A DNA stretch of 64,000 bases from assembly GCA_963789215.1 (NCBI GenBank), contig CAWBJY010000004.1, positions 434,001 to 498,000 of the forward strand, in the 5' to 3' direction. Position numbers and translations under genes: made by a program. The notes beneath the pieces are model-generated. The model saw only the letters and a list, made by a program, of their open reading frames with translations. It ran no database searches and was not told the DNA's origin. The DNA comes from Phormidesmis sp963789215. GTDB taxonomy: Bacteria > Cyanobacteriota > Cyanobacteriia > Phormidesmidales > Phormidesmidaceae. Below, piece by piece: positions 7,411 to 16,724 of the stretch. Every line of letters begins with the position of its first letter. Positions within the stretch are counted from its first letter, which is position 1.

Positions 7411-9693
7411 TTACTCAAAGCTCTCGATCAGCCACTGATTGCCTTCTTTGACTAGCTCGTAGCTTGCGTCTACCACTTCATCGGTAGACCCATCGCTAAG
7501 CTGCTCTTCGTCTTCAAAAAACGTACCGGCTTCTTTAACAGTTGCCTGCACAGAGAGTCGTTCAGCATCGGTTGCATCTTCTGGCTCTACCGACAAAATT
7601 TCGACGGGGCCGTGCGTATAGTCTGTGTACCAGCCTCTAGCCCTAGCATCTTCTAGCTTGGCTTCGGTGGCGCTTAAGGCATTACCGGTCAAAATGCTGT
7701 CTAATTCGCTGGTTTCGTAGCTGCTAGAGTAAGCTGCCCTTTTGATCGCTAGCCAGCGGTCTATGGTCGCTTCGGCAATCCCTGCTGCATCGTCTGCGGG
7801 TATATCAGCAGTGGCATCGCTATCGTCTGAGGTTGCAATGACGGGCTGGCCAATCTCAATGTCCAGAGGCTCTCCTGAGATAACTGCTGGGTCTGGCGTG
7901 CCGGTAAATGCGCCCACAATTTTACTTAGCAGCCACAGCCCAGCAATAAAGCCGAATACACCCACTAGGACAACAATTGCCAGCCGATCCCATTTGGGTT
8001 CGCTGCCACGGCGGCGACGTTCTCTTCTCGCTGTACCAGCGGTAACTGAGCTACGAGCCCCTTCACCGCTTATTGGCGAGTGCGAGTCAGAGAGCTTGCC
8101 TGCTGGAGACATCTGCGAGATTTTTTCAGCGATGCTAGTAGCCCCTACTGCGCCAGCCGCAGCGCCTATGCGCGTTCCTAATCCTCCAAACCTAGAAGAG
8201 GGTGCTGGTTCACCTGCTAGATCGGCGGCGTTGGGAGTGGCGCTAAAGCGGTTGGCATACGCAACTGTTCCGGCGGCCTCATCTGCTGTGTCTAGTCCTG
8301 GTGTTTGCGCTCCTCTGGCGGCCGAGGCGAAGGGATCGTCGCTTTGGAACACTGTTTGCGAACCGGCTGCTGAGCCGGCTTGTGCGCCTAGGCTGGCTGC
8401 GCCAAAATTTCGCCTGCTGCTCGGGGCGGCCCACGCCGACTGGCGGCCCACGCGTTCGTCTTCTAGCGGCAAGTTCTCGAGATAGGCTTGAACGGTACTA
8501 TCGGCAAAGTAGTCTTTGAGGGTGGCGAGCTCTTGGTCGAGGTCTCTAAAGAAGGGAAACACCTCTTGCTGAAGCCAATTCTCGGCATACAAACATAGCC
8601 CAGGTAGTAAATCAGGCGCACCTTGCGAATGTTCTCGGATAAACTGCAAGGGTTCATTTTCTTGAGATAGCTCTAGCGCTCGGCTGGCTTCTTCGGTTTG
8701 GCCTAGCAGTACGGCACAGACCGCTTGCTCTAAGTGCACATCTTGCCGCCCGCTGAGGCGCAACAGCATCTGCTTAGCTCGGCGGATCAGGGCTGGCTGG
8801 TGTTGGGCAAACCCTCTTGCTAGGAGTGCATAGACGGCTAGGTAAGTGCCGACGGCGGACGGCCTTTGCGCCTCGGCTTCAAAAATCTCTTGCTGTTCGG
8901 CAGCGGTTAGATAGCCCCTAAGCTGCTGAACAAATCTTAAAAAGTCATCGACTCCTAAGCCTGATAGATCGTCGTCTGCACCATCAATGCCGCTCCGATC
9001 TTGCAGCATTCCGCGCAGCAGGTTAATGCCTTCTTGCCGGTGCTGTTTGTGGTCTAGGGGGCGGGCAATTAGCTCTAGGCAGCGATAGGGACGTAGCTTG
9101 TACAGATCGGCTTGAATCTCAGCGCGCAGGACTGGGAAGAGATCTTCTCTTAGCAACAGCTCACGACCCGTCTCTAAGGATTCGGCGGCGTGCTCGTAGT
9201 GGTTTTGCTGCCACTCTTCGCGGCCGAGTTCTAAGCAGGCGACTGCTAAGGTCAAAATGATGTCAGGCAGGGCGGACTGTTCTTTTAGCTGCTGCCCTTC
9301 TGGAGACTGAAGGTCTCTCTTAAGATAGGGGCGACCTAATCTGAGGACGAGTTCGTATTCGCCTAGCTCTAGCAGAATGAGCAGTGCCCCAACTAGCTGC
9401 TGGGGTTCGATATTGATCGTAGGCGTGTTGGTTGCTAGCGAGTCGGCATCGCCGGACGGCCCTGAGGCTTTCGACTTAGCTAAAAATTCTTGGTCGTATT
9501 CGGCGCGGCGGGTGCTGTTGCCGAGTACTTCGTAAGCGGCGTCAATGAGTTGGCGGCGCAGGTCGATGGCTAGCTCTGAATACTCCCGTCTGGGCACCTG
9601 GAGAATGCGATCGCGGTGCGACTGCTTCAACTGCTCAGCGGTTGCCTGAATGGGCAGCCCCAAAATTCGGTAGTAGTCCAGCGGAATTCGCAC
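7411..9693 (-). CDS. ftn2: Cell division protein Ftn2/ZipN (ARC6 homologue)
   Basis: The cyanobacterial ARC6 homologue, a membrane protein that tethers FtsZ and organises the divisome. At 760 residues it is somewhat longer than usual because of a disordered Ala/Ser-rich stretch before the membrane segment. It begins with a J-like domain (IPLDYYRILGLPIQA, about 1-75) in which the co-chaperone HPD motif is not visible (HRD stands near that position). A large helical region follows, then a polybasic run RRERRRRGSEPKW and one transmembrane helix near 570-592. The C-terminal IMS-type domain ends YELVKEGNQWLIESFE. The start is GTG. The gene is monocistronic, divergent from pdhA. Confidence 0.93.
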   Translation of the reverse strand: MRIPLDYYRILGLPIQATAEQLKQSHRDRILQVPRREYSELAIDLRRQLIDAAYEVLGNSTRRAEYDQEFLAKSKASGPSGDADSLATNTPTINIEPQQLVGALLILLELGEYELVLRLGRPYLKRDLQSPEGQQLKEQSALPDIILTLAVACLELGREEWQQNHYEHAAESLETGRELLLREDLFPVLRAEIQADLYKLRPYRCLELIARPLDHKQHRQEGINLLRGMLQDRSGIDGADDDLSGLGVDDFLRFVQQLRGYLTAAEQQEIFEAEAQRPSAVGTYLAVYALLARGFAQHQPALIRRAKQMLLRLSGRQDVHLEQAVCAVLLGQTEEASRALELSQENEPLQFIREHSQGAPDLLPGLCLYAENWLQQEVFPFFRDLDQELATLKDYFADSTVQAYLENLPLEDERVGRQSAWAAPSSRRNFGAASLGAQAGSAAGSQTVFQSDDPFASAARGAQTPGLDTADEAAGTVAYANRFSATPNAADLAGEPAPSSRFGGLGTRIGAAAGAVGATSIAEKISQMSPAGKLSDSHSPISGEGARSSVTAGTARRERRRRGSEPKWDRLAIVVLVGVFGFIAGLWLLSKIVGAFTGTPDPAVISGEPLDIEIGQPVIATSDDSDATADIPADDAAGIAEATIDRWLAIKRAAYSSSYETSELDSILTGNALSATEAKLEDARARGWYTDYTHGPVEILSVEPEDATDAERLSVQATVKEAGTFFEDEEQLSDGSTDEVVDASYELVKEGNQWLIESFE

Positions 9694-9741
9694 TCTTTGT
9701 GTCTCCAGCCTTTAAGCCAATTTTGTATTCATACTATATAG

Positions 9742-9773
9742 AAACCGTCTCTTAAGCAGGCGGTTTTTCTTTT
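9742..9773 (+). terminator. Orphan intrinsic terminator, plus strand
   Basis: A nine-pair stem, AAACCGTCT against AGGCGGTTT with one G-U pair, closes a seven-base loop (CTTAAGC) and runs into TTCTTTTG. The U-rich tract lies only on the plus strand, yet no plus-strand gene ends upstream. It would stop a transcript antisense to the start of zipN. Confidence 0.55.
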
Positions 9774-9879
9774 GATAGGAGGCGATCGCTTTTAGCCTAG
9801 CGCGATCGCTCCCGTTATTATTTACCTTCTATTACCCTAACTGAGCTACGCCTAGCTTCGTCTGCGTATCAGCGGATGT

Positions 9880-9921
9880 GTGCATCAACACTATAAATGC
9901 GTGCATCAGCACTATAGACGA
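9880..9921. repeat. 21-bp tandem duplication in the pdhA leader
   Basis: Two adjacent 21-base units begin GTGCATCA and share GCACTATA-like centres, differing at a few positions. They lie about 340 bp upstream of pdhA. Confidence 0.75.
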
Positions 9922-10256
9922 GAGACGAACGGACGAACCTATTCAGAAAATATCTAAGAAATAACAGTATCTCTAGCAATCGCTATCAAACGTATCGTAT
10001 TTCACGACTCAAGCTCAATAAGCAAACATTTGATAAGCCTATTGGAATAGAAACGTCTAATCAGATGCAGTTTATACATACCGACTTGTGAGACGTTACC
10101 CGCAGGTTCTACAGATGTCTGCAAATCTTAACGGAGACAGCTTAGCGGTAATTGAATAACTTCTGGTAGGTGCGGAAGAAAGCATATATGATGGAGCGGA
10201 TCTCGCTTAAGAAATCTCAAGAACCCTGCTGATAAAGGACTCACGGACACAAATCT

Positions 10257-11285
10257 ATGGTTCAGGAAAGACCGCTGCCAATATTTCAGGCGTCCTCTCC
10301 CCAAGTGACTGCTGATGAGGGGCTTACCATCTATGAAGATATGGTGCTAGGCCGCTATTTTGAAGATAAGTGCGCTGAGCTGTACCAGCGAGGAAAAGTC
10401 AAAGGATTTGTGCATTTGTACAACGGCCAGGAGGCGGTTTGCTCGGGTGTCGTCAAGGCGATGCGCTCAGACGACTACGTATGCAGTACCTACCGAGATC
10501 ACGTACATGCGCTCAGCGCGGGAGTACCTGCTCGGGCCGTGATGGCTGAGCTGTTTGGGAAGGAAACCGGCTGTAGTAAGGGCCGCGGCGGCTCTATGCA
10601 CATGTTCTCTAAAGAGCACAATATGCTGGGCGGCTTTGCCTTTATTGGTGAGGGTATTCCGGTGGCGCTAGGCGCAGCTTTTCAGTCTCGCTACCGCCGC
10701 GATGCGATGGGCGATGCGAGTGCAGACCAGGTAACGGCGGCGTTCTTTGGTGATGGCACGACTAACAACGGCCAGTTTTTTGAATGCTTGAACATGGCGG
10801 CGCTGTGGAAGCTGCCGATTCTGTTTGTCGTGGAGAATAACAAGTGGGCCATTGGTATGTCTCACGAGCGAGCAGCCTCCCAGCCAGAGATTTATAAGAA
10901 GGCCAGCGTTTTTGGGATGCCGGGTTATGAAGTCGATGGGATGGATGTGCTAGCCGTGCGAGCGGCGGCGAAAACTGCCGTTGAGCGGGCTAGAGCCGGA
11001 GAAGGCCCAACGCTGTTGGAGTGTTTGACTTACCGCTATCGCGGTCATTCGGTGGCCGACCCAGATGAGCTACGGCCGTCTGAGGAGAAGCAGTTTTGGC
11101 GCGATCGCGATCCGATTAAGCAGTTCGAAGCTTATCTGATTGAGCAAGATCTGGCCAACGACTCTGATCTCAAGGCAATCCGCGACAAAATTACCAATGT
11201 CGTAGAAGATTCGCTGACCTTTGCTGAAGAAAGCCCTGATCCAGATCCAGCGGACTTGCGCAAATATATCTTTGCTGAAGACTAA
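10257..11285 (+). CDS. pdhA: Pyruvate dehydrogenase E1 component, alpha subunit
   Basis: The thiamine-diphosphate subunit of the pyruvate dehydrogenase complex, which decarboxylates pyruvate on the way to acetyl-CoA. The 342-residue length is normal. The ThDP motif is complete, from GDGTTNNGQFFE to the closing VVENN, and the phosphorylation-loop region YRYRGHSVADPDELR is also present. The ATG start is clear. The E1 beta gene follows on the same strand after 107 bp, so both E1 subunits are probably cotranscribed. The last four codons and stop (FAED-stop) are copied downstream as a 15-bp tandem array. Confidence 0.97.
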   Translation: MVQERPLPIFQASSPQVTADEGLTIYEDMVLGRYFEDKCAELYQRGKVKGFVHLYNGQEAVCSGVVKAMRSDDYVCSTYRDHVHALSAGVPARAVMAELFGKETGCSKGRGGSMHMFSKEHNMLGGFAFIGEGIPVALGAAFQSRYRRDAMGDASADQVTAAFFGDGTTNNGQFFECLNMAALWKLPILFVVENNKWAIGMSHERAASQPEIYKKASVFGMPGYEVDGMDVLAVRAAAKTAVERARAGEGPTLLECLTYRYRGHSVADPDELRPSEEKQFWRDRDPIKQFEAYLIEQDLANDSDLKAIRDKITNVVEDSLTFAEESPDPDPADLRKYIFAED

Positions 11286-11345
11286 TTTGCTAAAGACTAG
11301 CTTGCTGAAGACTAGTTTGCTGAAGACTAGCTTTCTGGGGACTAG
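11271..11345. repeat. 15-bp tandem array, 5 units, made of the pdhA 3' end
   Basis: Units start at 11271, 11286, 11301, 11316 and 11331 with consensus TTTGCTGAAGACTAG. The first is the coding end of pdhA (Phe-Ala-Glu-Asp-stop). Each later unit repeats the frame and carries its own TAG, so five in-frame stop codons follow one another. Confidence 0.95.
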
Positions 11346-11392
11346 GCCCTTTCCTCAACTCTTACTCAACCTTCCTTAAATATCCTTTCAAA

Positions 11393-12376
11393 ATGGCACA
11401 AACCTTTTTATTCGACGCGCTGCGCGAGGCTATCGACGAAGAAATGTCCCGCGACCAAACGGTGATGGTCATGGGCGAAGATGTCGGTCAATATGGCGGC
11501 TCTTATAAAGTGACCAAAGACCTGTACGACAAGTATGGCGAACTGCGCGTACTCGATACGCCAATTGCCGAAAATAGCTTTACCGGCATGGGCATTGGGG
11601 CCGCGATGACTGGGCTGCGACCCATCATTGAAGGCATGAACATGGGTTTTTTGCTACTGGCCTTCAACCAAATCTCCAACAATGCGGGCATGTTGCGCTA
11701 TACCTCTGGCGGCAACTTCAAAATCCCAGTGGTCATTCGTGGCCCTGGCGGCGTGGGTTCTCAGCTTGGCGCAGAGCATTCGCAGCGGCTAGAAGCCTAC
11801 TTTCAGGCGGTGCCGGGTCTCAAAATTGTGGCTTGTTCAACGCCTCGGAACGCCAAAGGACTGCTGAAGGCAGCGATTCGCGACGATAATCCGGTGCTAT
11901 TTTTTGAGCATGTACTGCTTTATTTTAATAAAGAAGATTTGCCGGACGATGAGTATGTTTTGCCTCTAGACAAAGCTGAGACGGTACGCTCTGGAAAGGA
12001 CGTCACGATTTTGACCTACTCGCGGATGCGCTATCACGTGATGCAGGCAGTGGAGTCGTTGGAAAAGAAGGGCTATGACCCTGAAGTGATCGACTTGATT
12101 TCGCTTAAGCCGATTGACTACGACACTATCGGCGAGTCTATTCGCAAAACGCACCGGGTGGTTATCGTTGAAGAGTGCATGAGAACAGGCGGAATCGCGG
12201 CAGAAATTATTGCTTCGATTAACGATCGCTTTTTTGATGAGCTAGATGGCCCGGTGATTCGGATGTCTTCGCAAGATATTCCGACGCCCTATAACAAGGG
12301 TTTAGAAGATTTGACCATTGTTCAGCCGGCTCAAATTGAAGAAGCCGTTGAAAAAATTATGCAGGGTCACCTGTAG
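11393..12376 (+). CDS. pdhB: Pyruvate dehydrogenase E1 component, beta subunit
   Basis: The beta subunit of pyruvate dehydrogenase E1, pairing with the PdhA encoded just upstream. The 327-residue length is typical. Family landmarks are the N-terminal LREAIDEEMSRDQTVMVMGE, DTPIAENSFTGMGIGAAM, the GPGGVGSQLGAEHSQ segment at the active-site interface and the C-terminal HRVVIVEECMRTGG. The ATG start is clear. The cyanobacterial order pdhB-secD-secF follows. A 12-bp tandem repeat begins at its stop codon. Confidence 0.97.
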   Translation: MAQTFLFDALREAIDEEMSRDQTVMVMGEDVGQYGGSYKVTKDLYDKYGELRVLDTPIAENSFTGMGIGAAMTGLRPIIEGMNMGFLLLAFNQISNNAGMLRYTSGGNFKIPVVIRGPGGVGSQLGAEHSQRLEAYFQAVPGLKIVACSTPRNAKGLLKAAIRDDNPVLFFEHVLLYFNKEDLPDDEYVLPLDKAETVRSGKDVTILTYSRMRYHVMQAVESLEKKGYDPEVIDLISLKPIDYDTIGESIRKTHRVVIVEECMRTGGIAAEIIASINDRFFDELDGPVIRMSSQDIPTPYNKGLEDLTIVQPAQIEEAVEKIMQGHL

Positions 12377-12410
12377 GCAAGCAGGGAGGCAAGCAGACAG
12401 GCAAGCAGGG
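12375..12410. repeat. 12-bp tandem repeat, 3 units, starting in the pdhB stop codon
   Basis: Units AGGCAAGCAGGG, AGGCAAGCAGAC and AGGCAAGCAGGG begin at 12375, 12387 and 12399. The first two bases of the array are the last two of the pdhB stop TAG. Confidence 0.9.
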
Positions 12411-12565
12411 TTTTTCCAAGTCACAATTCGTCAATCTTTCTGCCTCGATCGCTACGACCGGGGCAGTTAGGTATTAGGATATGTAACGCATTCGCGCTTG
12501 CGCTCGTCAACTATAAAGACTGGCTTGAAGTAAGAGCTAGCGGCCACTTTTTATTAATCATCATT

Positions 12566-13984
12566 ATGGGTAAGCAACGTTTAATACTGGCCTCGCTGCT
12601 GGCGCTGACAATTGCAGCGGTCGTCATCATCGTGCAGATTCCGACGCAGCTAGGACTCGATTTGCGCGGTGGCACCCAGCTAACGATGCAGGTTCAGCCG
12701 ACCGAGAAAATTCAAGAAATTGGTGATAGAGAACTCGCTGCGGTACAGCGCGTCATCGAAAACCGAGTGAATGGCCTAGGCGTTTCTGAAGCCGTTGTGC
12801 AAAGCGTTGGCCAAGATCAGCTATCGATTCAGCTGCCGGGCGTGAGCGACCCAGAGCAAGCAGAGCGCGTACTAGGCGGAACGGCGCAGCTAGAGTTTCG
12901 TAACCAGAAGGCGGGTTCAGAAGCAGAGATTGGCGCTTTGCAGACCATTTTGACGACGCAGCAAGCGGCATTCCAGGCTGCTTTGGCGACGGGCGATCAG
13001 GACAAAATTGAGGAGAGTCAGCAGGCGATCGCGAAGACGCAAACCGACTTTCTGGCGCTCTTTGATCAATCCGAACTTACCGGCGATAAGCTCTCAGATG
13101 CTCAAGCGACTCCTGCTAATGGCCCCGGTAATGCTTGGGAAGTGGTGCTCTACTTCGATGATGAAGGTGGCGATCTCTTTGCTCAGCTCACCCGAGATAT
13201 TGCCGGTACAGGGCGCGGTCTAGGTATTTTTCTCGATAATCAGCTGATCAGTCTGCCGGGCGTAGATGTGAAATTTGCAACGACTGGAATTGTGGGCGGC
13301 CAAGCGGTTATTTCTGGTAACTTTACGGCGGAGAGCGCTCGCGACTTAGAAATTCAGCTGCGCGGCGGTTCCTTGCCACTGCCAGTAGAAATTATAGAGA
13401 ACAGAACGGTGGGGGCAACGCTCGGTCGCGATAGCGTGCAGCGCAGCCTTTATGCGGCGCTTTTCGGGCTAGCGCTAGTGCTTGTCTTTATGGCGGTCTA
13501 CTACCGTTTGCCCGGCGTGATAGCCGACGTTGCTTTGGTCTTCTATGCGCTGCTAACCTGGGCGGCTTACAACTTGATGGGCGTAACGCTAACCCTGCCG
13601 GGTATCGCTGGATTTATTTTGAGTATTGGCATGGCGGTAGATGCTAACGTGCTGATCTTTGAGCGTACGCGTGAGGAATTGCGAGCTGGTAAGAGCCTTT
13701 ATCGTTCTGTAGAATCTGGCTTCTATCGCGCTTTTTCTAGCATTTTAGACAGTAACGTAACGACCGTGATCGCCTGCGGTGCGCTGTTTTTCTTGGGCAC
13801 TGGTTTAGTCCGCGGCTTTGCGCTAACGCTGGCGATTGGAGTGGTTATTAGTATGTTTACCGCTGTTACCTGCAGTCGAACGCTGCTGTTCTTTGCGATC
13901 GGGTTCCCTCAGTTCAGAAAGCCTAATTTGTTTTGTCCGGGGGTAGAGTCTTCGCCTAGGGGCGCTGCGTCTGCTCAACCGTAA
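12566..13984 (+). CDS. secD: Protein translocase subunit SecD
   Basis: SecD works with SecF in the SecYEG translocon, using the proton gradient to complete protein export across cytoplasmic and thylakoid membranes. The 472-residue protein has an N-terminal anchor, the conserved LGLDLRGGTQLTMQV and a large P1 periplasmic domain containing IENRVNGLGVSEAVVQ. The C-terminal half has five transmembrane helices, with the family motif GIAGFILSIGMAVDANVLIFER. A Gln/Ala-rich insertion (about 130-175) lengthens P1. The ATG start follows a 189-bp gap after pdhB. The secF gene follows 60 bp downstream. Confidence 0.97.
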   Translation: MGKQRLILASLLALTIAAVVIIVQIPTQLGLDLRGGTQLTMQVQPTEKIQEIGDRELAAVQRVIENRVNGLGVSEAVVQSVGQDQLSIQLPGVSDPEQAERVLGGTAQLEFRNQKAGSEAEIGALQTILTTQQAAFQAALATGDQDKIEESQQAIAKTQTDFLALFDQSELTGDKLSDAQATPANGPGNAWEVVLYFDDEGGDLFAQLTRDIAGTGRGLGIFLDNQLISLPGVDVKFATTGIVGGQAVISGNFTAESARDLEIQLRGGSLPLPVEIIENRTVGATLGRDSVQRSLYAALFGLALVLVFMAVYYRLPGVIADVALVFYALLTWAAYNLMGVTLTLPGIAGFILSIGMAVDANVLIFERTREELRAGKSLYRSVESGFYRAFSSILDSNVTTVIACGALFFLGTGLVRGFALTLAIGVVISMFTAVTCSRTLLFFAIGFPQFRKPNLFCPGVESSPRGAASAQP

Positions 13985-14044
13985 GACAGTCATGCTTTCA
14001 TTTTTCTTGCCAAACCGTCCTCTGCCAAACCCACTGCCTACTCT

Positions 14045-15052
14045 ATGAAACTCAATGTTATTAAGCAGCGCGTCCTCTGGTGGTCCATATCTGGATTTAT
14101 CATCCTAGTCGGCATCGCTTCGATGGCCTTTTCCTGGCAGCAGTATGGTGCACCTATTAAGCCTAGCCTCGATTTTGTTGGCGGCACCCGGCTACAGTTA
14201 GCAAGAGATTGCAGCGTCGCTAGCAACTGCTCAGAGCCTATAGATATTGCACAGGTTCGACAGGTTATTGAGGCGCAAGGGCTCTCTGGCAGCAGCCTCC
14301 AGCTGATTGGAGACGACCAGCAAACGATAGTCGTTCGGACGAGCAATCTAAATGTTGATGAGCGAGACGCGCTGCAGTCTGGAGTCGCTGAGTCAATTGG
14401 TGTGATCGATTCGAGTGCGACCAAAATTGATACTGTGGGGCCAGTTTTAGGTAAGCAGTTGCTTAAGACAGGTTTGCTGTCTTTGCTGGTAGCGTTTGCC
14501 CTAATTGCGGCCTACTTGAGCCTGCGGTTTCAGCCGGACTACGCGGTGCTGGCAATTGTCGCGCTGATTCACGATTTGCTAGTTACCTTGGGAATTTTCT
14601 CAATTTTGAGTTTGCTCATCGGCTACGAAGCAGATAGCCTTTTCATCGTGGCGCTGCTGACGATTGTAGGCTTTTCTGTAAACGATACGGTTGTGATTTA
14701 TGACCGCATTCGAGAAACGCTAAAGCTTTATCCTAATCGCCCGATTAACGATATTGTTGAGGACTCTGTTAACGACACGCTAGGGCGCTCTATCAATACG
14801 ACGCTAACGACCGTCCTGACGCTGTTTAGTATTGTGCTGTTCGGCGGCGGCTCGCTTAAGTTTTTTGCGCTAACGCTGATCACGGGTTTCGTTGCGGGCG
14901 CTTACTCCAGCATTTTTATAGCCAGTACTCTTTTGGCTTGGTGGCGCAGCCGCTCTGAAGACGATGGCTACGATAATGACAGCGACTACGGTGATAAATA
15001 TGACGAGCCTTTTGGTGGATCGGCTGATTCTACGCCAGGCCCTTCGCTGTAA
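14045..15052 (+). CDS. secF: Protein translocase subunit SecF
   Basis: The partner of SecD in driving late steps of Sec export. The 335-residue protein carries the anchor and LDFVGGTRLQL at the N-terminus, a short periplasmic domain and the characteristic helix block GFSVNDTVVIYDRIRE and SINTTLTTVLTL. The C-terminal tail is acidic and Asp/Tyr-rich (around YDNDSDYGDKYDEPFGG), outside the family core. The ATG start is clear. It is almost certainly in one operon with secD. Confidence 0.97.
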   Translation: MKLNVIKQRVLWWSISGFIILVGIASMAFSWQQYGAPIKPSLDFVGGTRLQLARDCSVASNCSEPIDIAQVRQVIEAQGLSGSSLQLIGDDQQTIVVRTSNLNVDERDALQSGVAESIGVIDSSATKIDTVGPVLGKQLLKTGLLSLLVAFALIAAYLSLRFQPDYAVLAIVALIHDLLVTLGIFSILSLLIGYEADSLFIVALLTIVGFSVNDTVVIYDRIRETLKLYPNRPINDIVEDSVNDTLGRSINTTLTTVLTLFSIVLFGGGSLKFFALTLITGFVAGAYSSIFIASTLLAWWRSRSEDDGYDNDSDYGDKYDEPFGGSADSTPGPSL

Positions 15053-15243
15053 TGTAAGGTCTGTAGCTGGCTGATTGCGTCTTTATATTAGGCTCGCAAA
15101 ATTTGTACTATCCAATCTATGGCCCGCGTGGTTAGTGTAATTGTGGCAGATTGTGCATACTTTTGCGTTGGTATCTAGCTAGCTGCAAGCGGTTTTGAGA
15201 AAGCGTAAAGTGTTTTGTTGGCGCTTATTGGCAATGAGAAAGT

Positions 15244-15711
15244 TTGGAAGATTCGCAGTTGTTTGACCCGCCGCCCGATCCGTTGTCTGGCTCGTCATCT
15301 GGAAGCGTACAGGATGCTGAAGAGGTGACACGAGCGATTGAGGCCCTTCGTCGGCAAATGATGCGGGACTGGTGGCGAGTTTGCTTGGCCTTGTGGCTGA
15401 CAGTAGGACTCATAAGCCTGTGGTGGCTGCGTTCAGACTTTCAGGAGCTAAGAGAGTATTTTACCTGGGCGGCTGTGCGAGCTACTATCGTTTTCAAGCG
15501 CGTGCCTAGCGTCGGCCTGATTGCTTGTTTTGCGGTTACGTTTGGTCTGCTGTTGAGCGAGAGCCGGCAAATTCTGTTTGGGTTGTCAGAAGGTGAGCGA
15601 TCGCGCCTTCTCACCCAACTCAACAAAATCAATGAGCAAGGCCCCTCTCATCCCCAGTGGAAAGTAATCGCGCCCGAAGCGGACTCTAGAAAAGATAGTT
15701 CAGGCTTTTAG
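15244..15711 (+). CDS. Small two-helix membrane protein, function unknown
   Basis: A 155-residue protein starting at TTG; a stop lies just upstream in frame, so no longer form exists. It has an acidic Pro/Ser N-terminus, a short helix (VTRAIEALRRQMMRDWW), two transmembrane segments (around VCLALWLTVGLISLWWL and VGLIACFAVTFGLLL) and a polar C-terminus. It matches no family I can name. The end overlaps the convergent deaminase gene by 12 bp. Confidence 0.65.
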   Translation: MEDSQLFDPPPDPLSGSSSGSVQDAEEVTRAIEALRRQMMRDWWRVCLALWLTVGLISLWWLRSDFQELREYFTWAAVRATIVFKRVPSVGLIACFAVTFGLLLSESRQILFGLSEGERSRLLTQLNKINEQGPSHPQWKVIAPEADSRKDSSGF

Positions 15712-16536
15712 CGCTTGGTTTTCTATAACCTGGCTTGCTGCTGCGCAGTCGAGCAACAGCTTTGCTTGAGGAACTTGTCTTAGAATCGAGGCTGGACAGT
15801 TGGTATTCACCGATTGGGTGAGCATTTGGCTGATGACTGTAGATTTGTTCTCACCGAATGCAATGCAAAGGCTCTGAAGTGCGGTGCGGATGGTGGCAAG
15901 GGTGAGCGTAAAAGCGTACCGAGGCACCGCCTCTAGGTCTGCGAAGGCGTTAGACTCTGCCTGCTGCTGGCGGTTTTGCTCGTCTAGTCGAACAATTTTC
16001 ACCCCATCTGGATCGTTGAAGCTGGCAACGGCTGGATCGTTAAAGGCCAGATGACCGTTGTTGCCGATGCCTAAACAGCACAGGTCGATAGGTTTTTGGC
16101 GCAGCTGCTTTTCGTAGTCTCGGCAGATGTTTAGCGGTAGCAGTCCGTCTCCTTCTAGACTGTGCCACTCTTTTAGCCTTACTTTGCTAGTGAGGTGGAG
16201 CTTTAGATAATGACGAAAACTAGCTGGATGACTCGCGGCAATGCCTAAATATTCGTCTAGGTGGAAGCCTATGATTTTAGACCAGTCTAGTGAGCTGTTG
16301 GGGTGGGTGAGCTGGTTGAGAAACTGAATTTGCGATCGCCCTGTTGCAAAAATTGCGGTGGCCTCTCCCTTCTTTTCGATAGCGGCCTGTAGGGTTTGAA
16401 TCGCGATCGCACTTGCCGCTGCTGCCACTGCTTCGGGCGACTCATAAATCTGCACGGTCAGTTCATCGATTTGCTGAGTGCGAACTGGCTGAGGTACAGA
16501 TATAGACTGATTGGGGTTGATGTCTGTGGGATCCAA
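15700..16536 (-). CDS. Glucosamine-6-phosphate deaminase family protein (NagB-like)
   Basis: Belongs to the NagB/6-phosphogluconolactonase superfamily, with the deaminase subfamily signatures GFHLDEYLG (catalytic Asp region) and GIGNNGHLAFNDP. NagB converts glucosamine-6-phosphate to fructose-6-phosphate and ammonia. The 278-residue length is close to the usual 240-270. The first in-frame start is TTG 16536, so the true N-terminus is uncertain. No other amino-sugar genes are nearby, and a role in recycling cell-wall amino sugars is an inference. Substrate could differ within the superfamily. Confidence 0.85.
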   Translation of the reverse strand: MDPTDINPNQSISVPQPVRTQQIDELTVQIYESPEAVAAAASAIAIQTLQAAIEKKGEATAIFATGRSQIQFLNQLTHPNSSLDWSKIIGFHLDEYLGIAASHPASFRHYLKLHLTSKVRLKEWHSLEGDGLLPLNICRDYEKQLRQKPIDLCCLGIGNNGHLAFNDPAVASFNDPDGVKIVRLDEQNRQQQAESNAFADLEAVPRYAFTLTLATIRTALQSLCIAFGENKSTVISQMLTQSVNTNCPASILRQVPQAKLLLDCAAASQVIENQALKA

Positions 16537-16724
16537 AATAACGACTCGATTGGTAGGAACAGCTCAGCGTAAATTAGCCAATACTAGCGGGTCAATATTT
16601 ACTGACTTTTAAACATTTACTGCGGTTTCTGTTTTTTTACGGTGGCAGGCTTCATGATCGCTATGTTGTGCGCTCAAACTGTAACGCTGTGACCTCCCCT
16701 CGCTCAAACCGTCCTATCAACGTT

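Larger units (their letters stand above)
9694..10256. other. Divergent intergenic region between zipN and pdhA
   Basis: This 563-bp region should hold the zipN promoter on the left and the pdhA promoter with a long leader on the right. It contains a plus-strand terminator-like hairpin (9742-9773), a 21-bp tandem duplication (9880-9921) and two HIP1-type sites near 9780-9808. I find no gene and recognise no riboswitch. Confidence 0.45.

Noticed and set aside
7742..8485. 247-codon plus-strand frame opposite zipN
   Set aside because: Long only because the antisense of the Ala/Ser-rich linker lacks stops; no start signal or family features.
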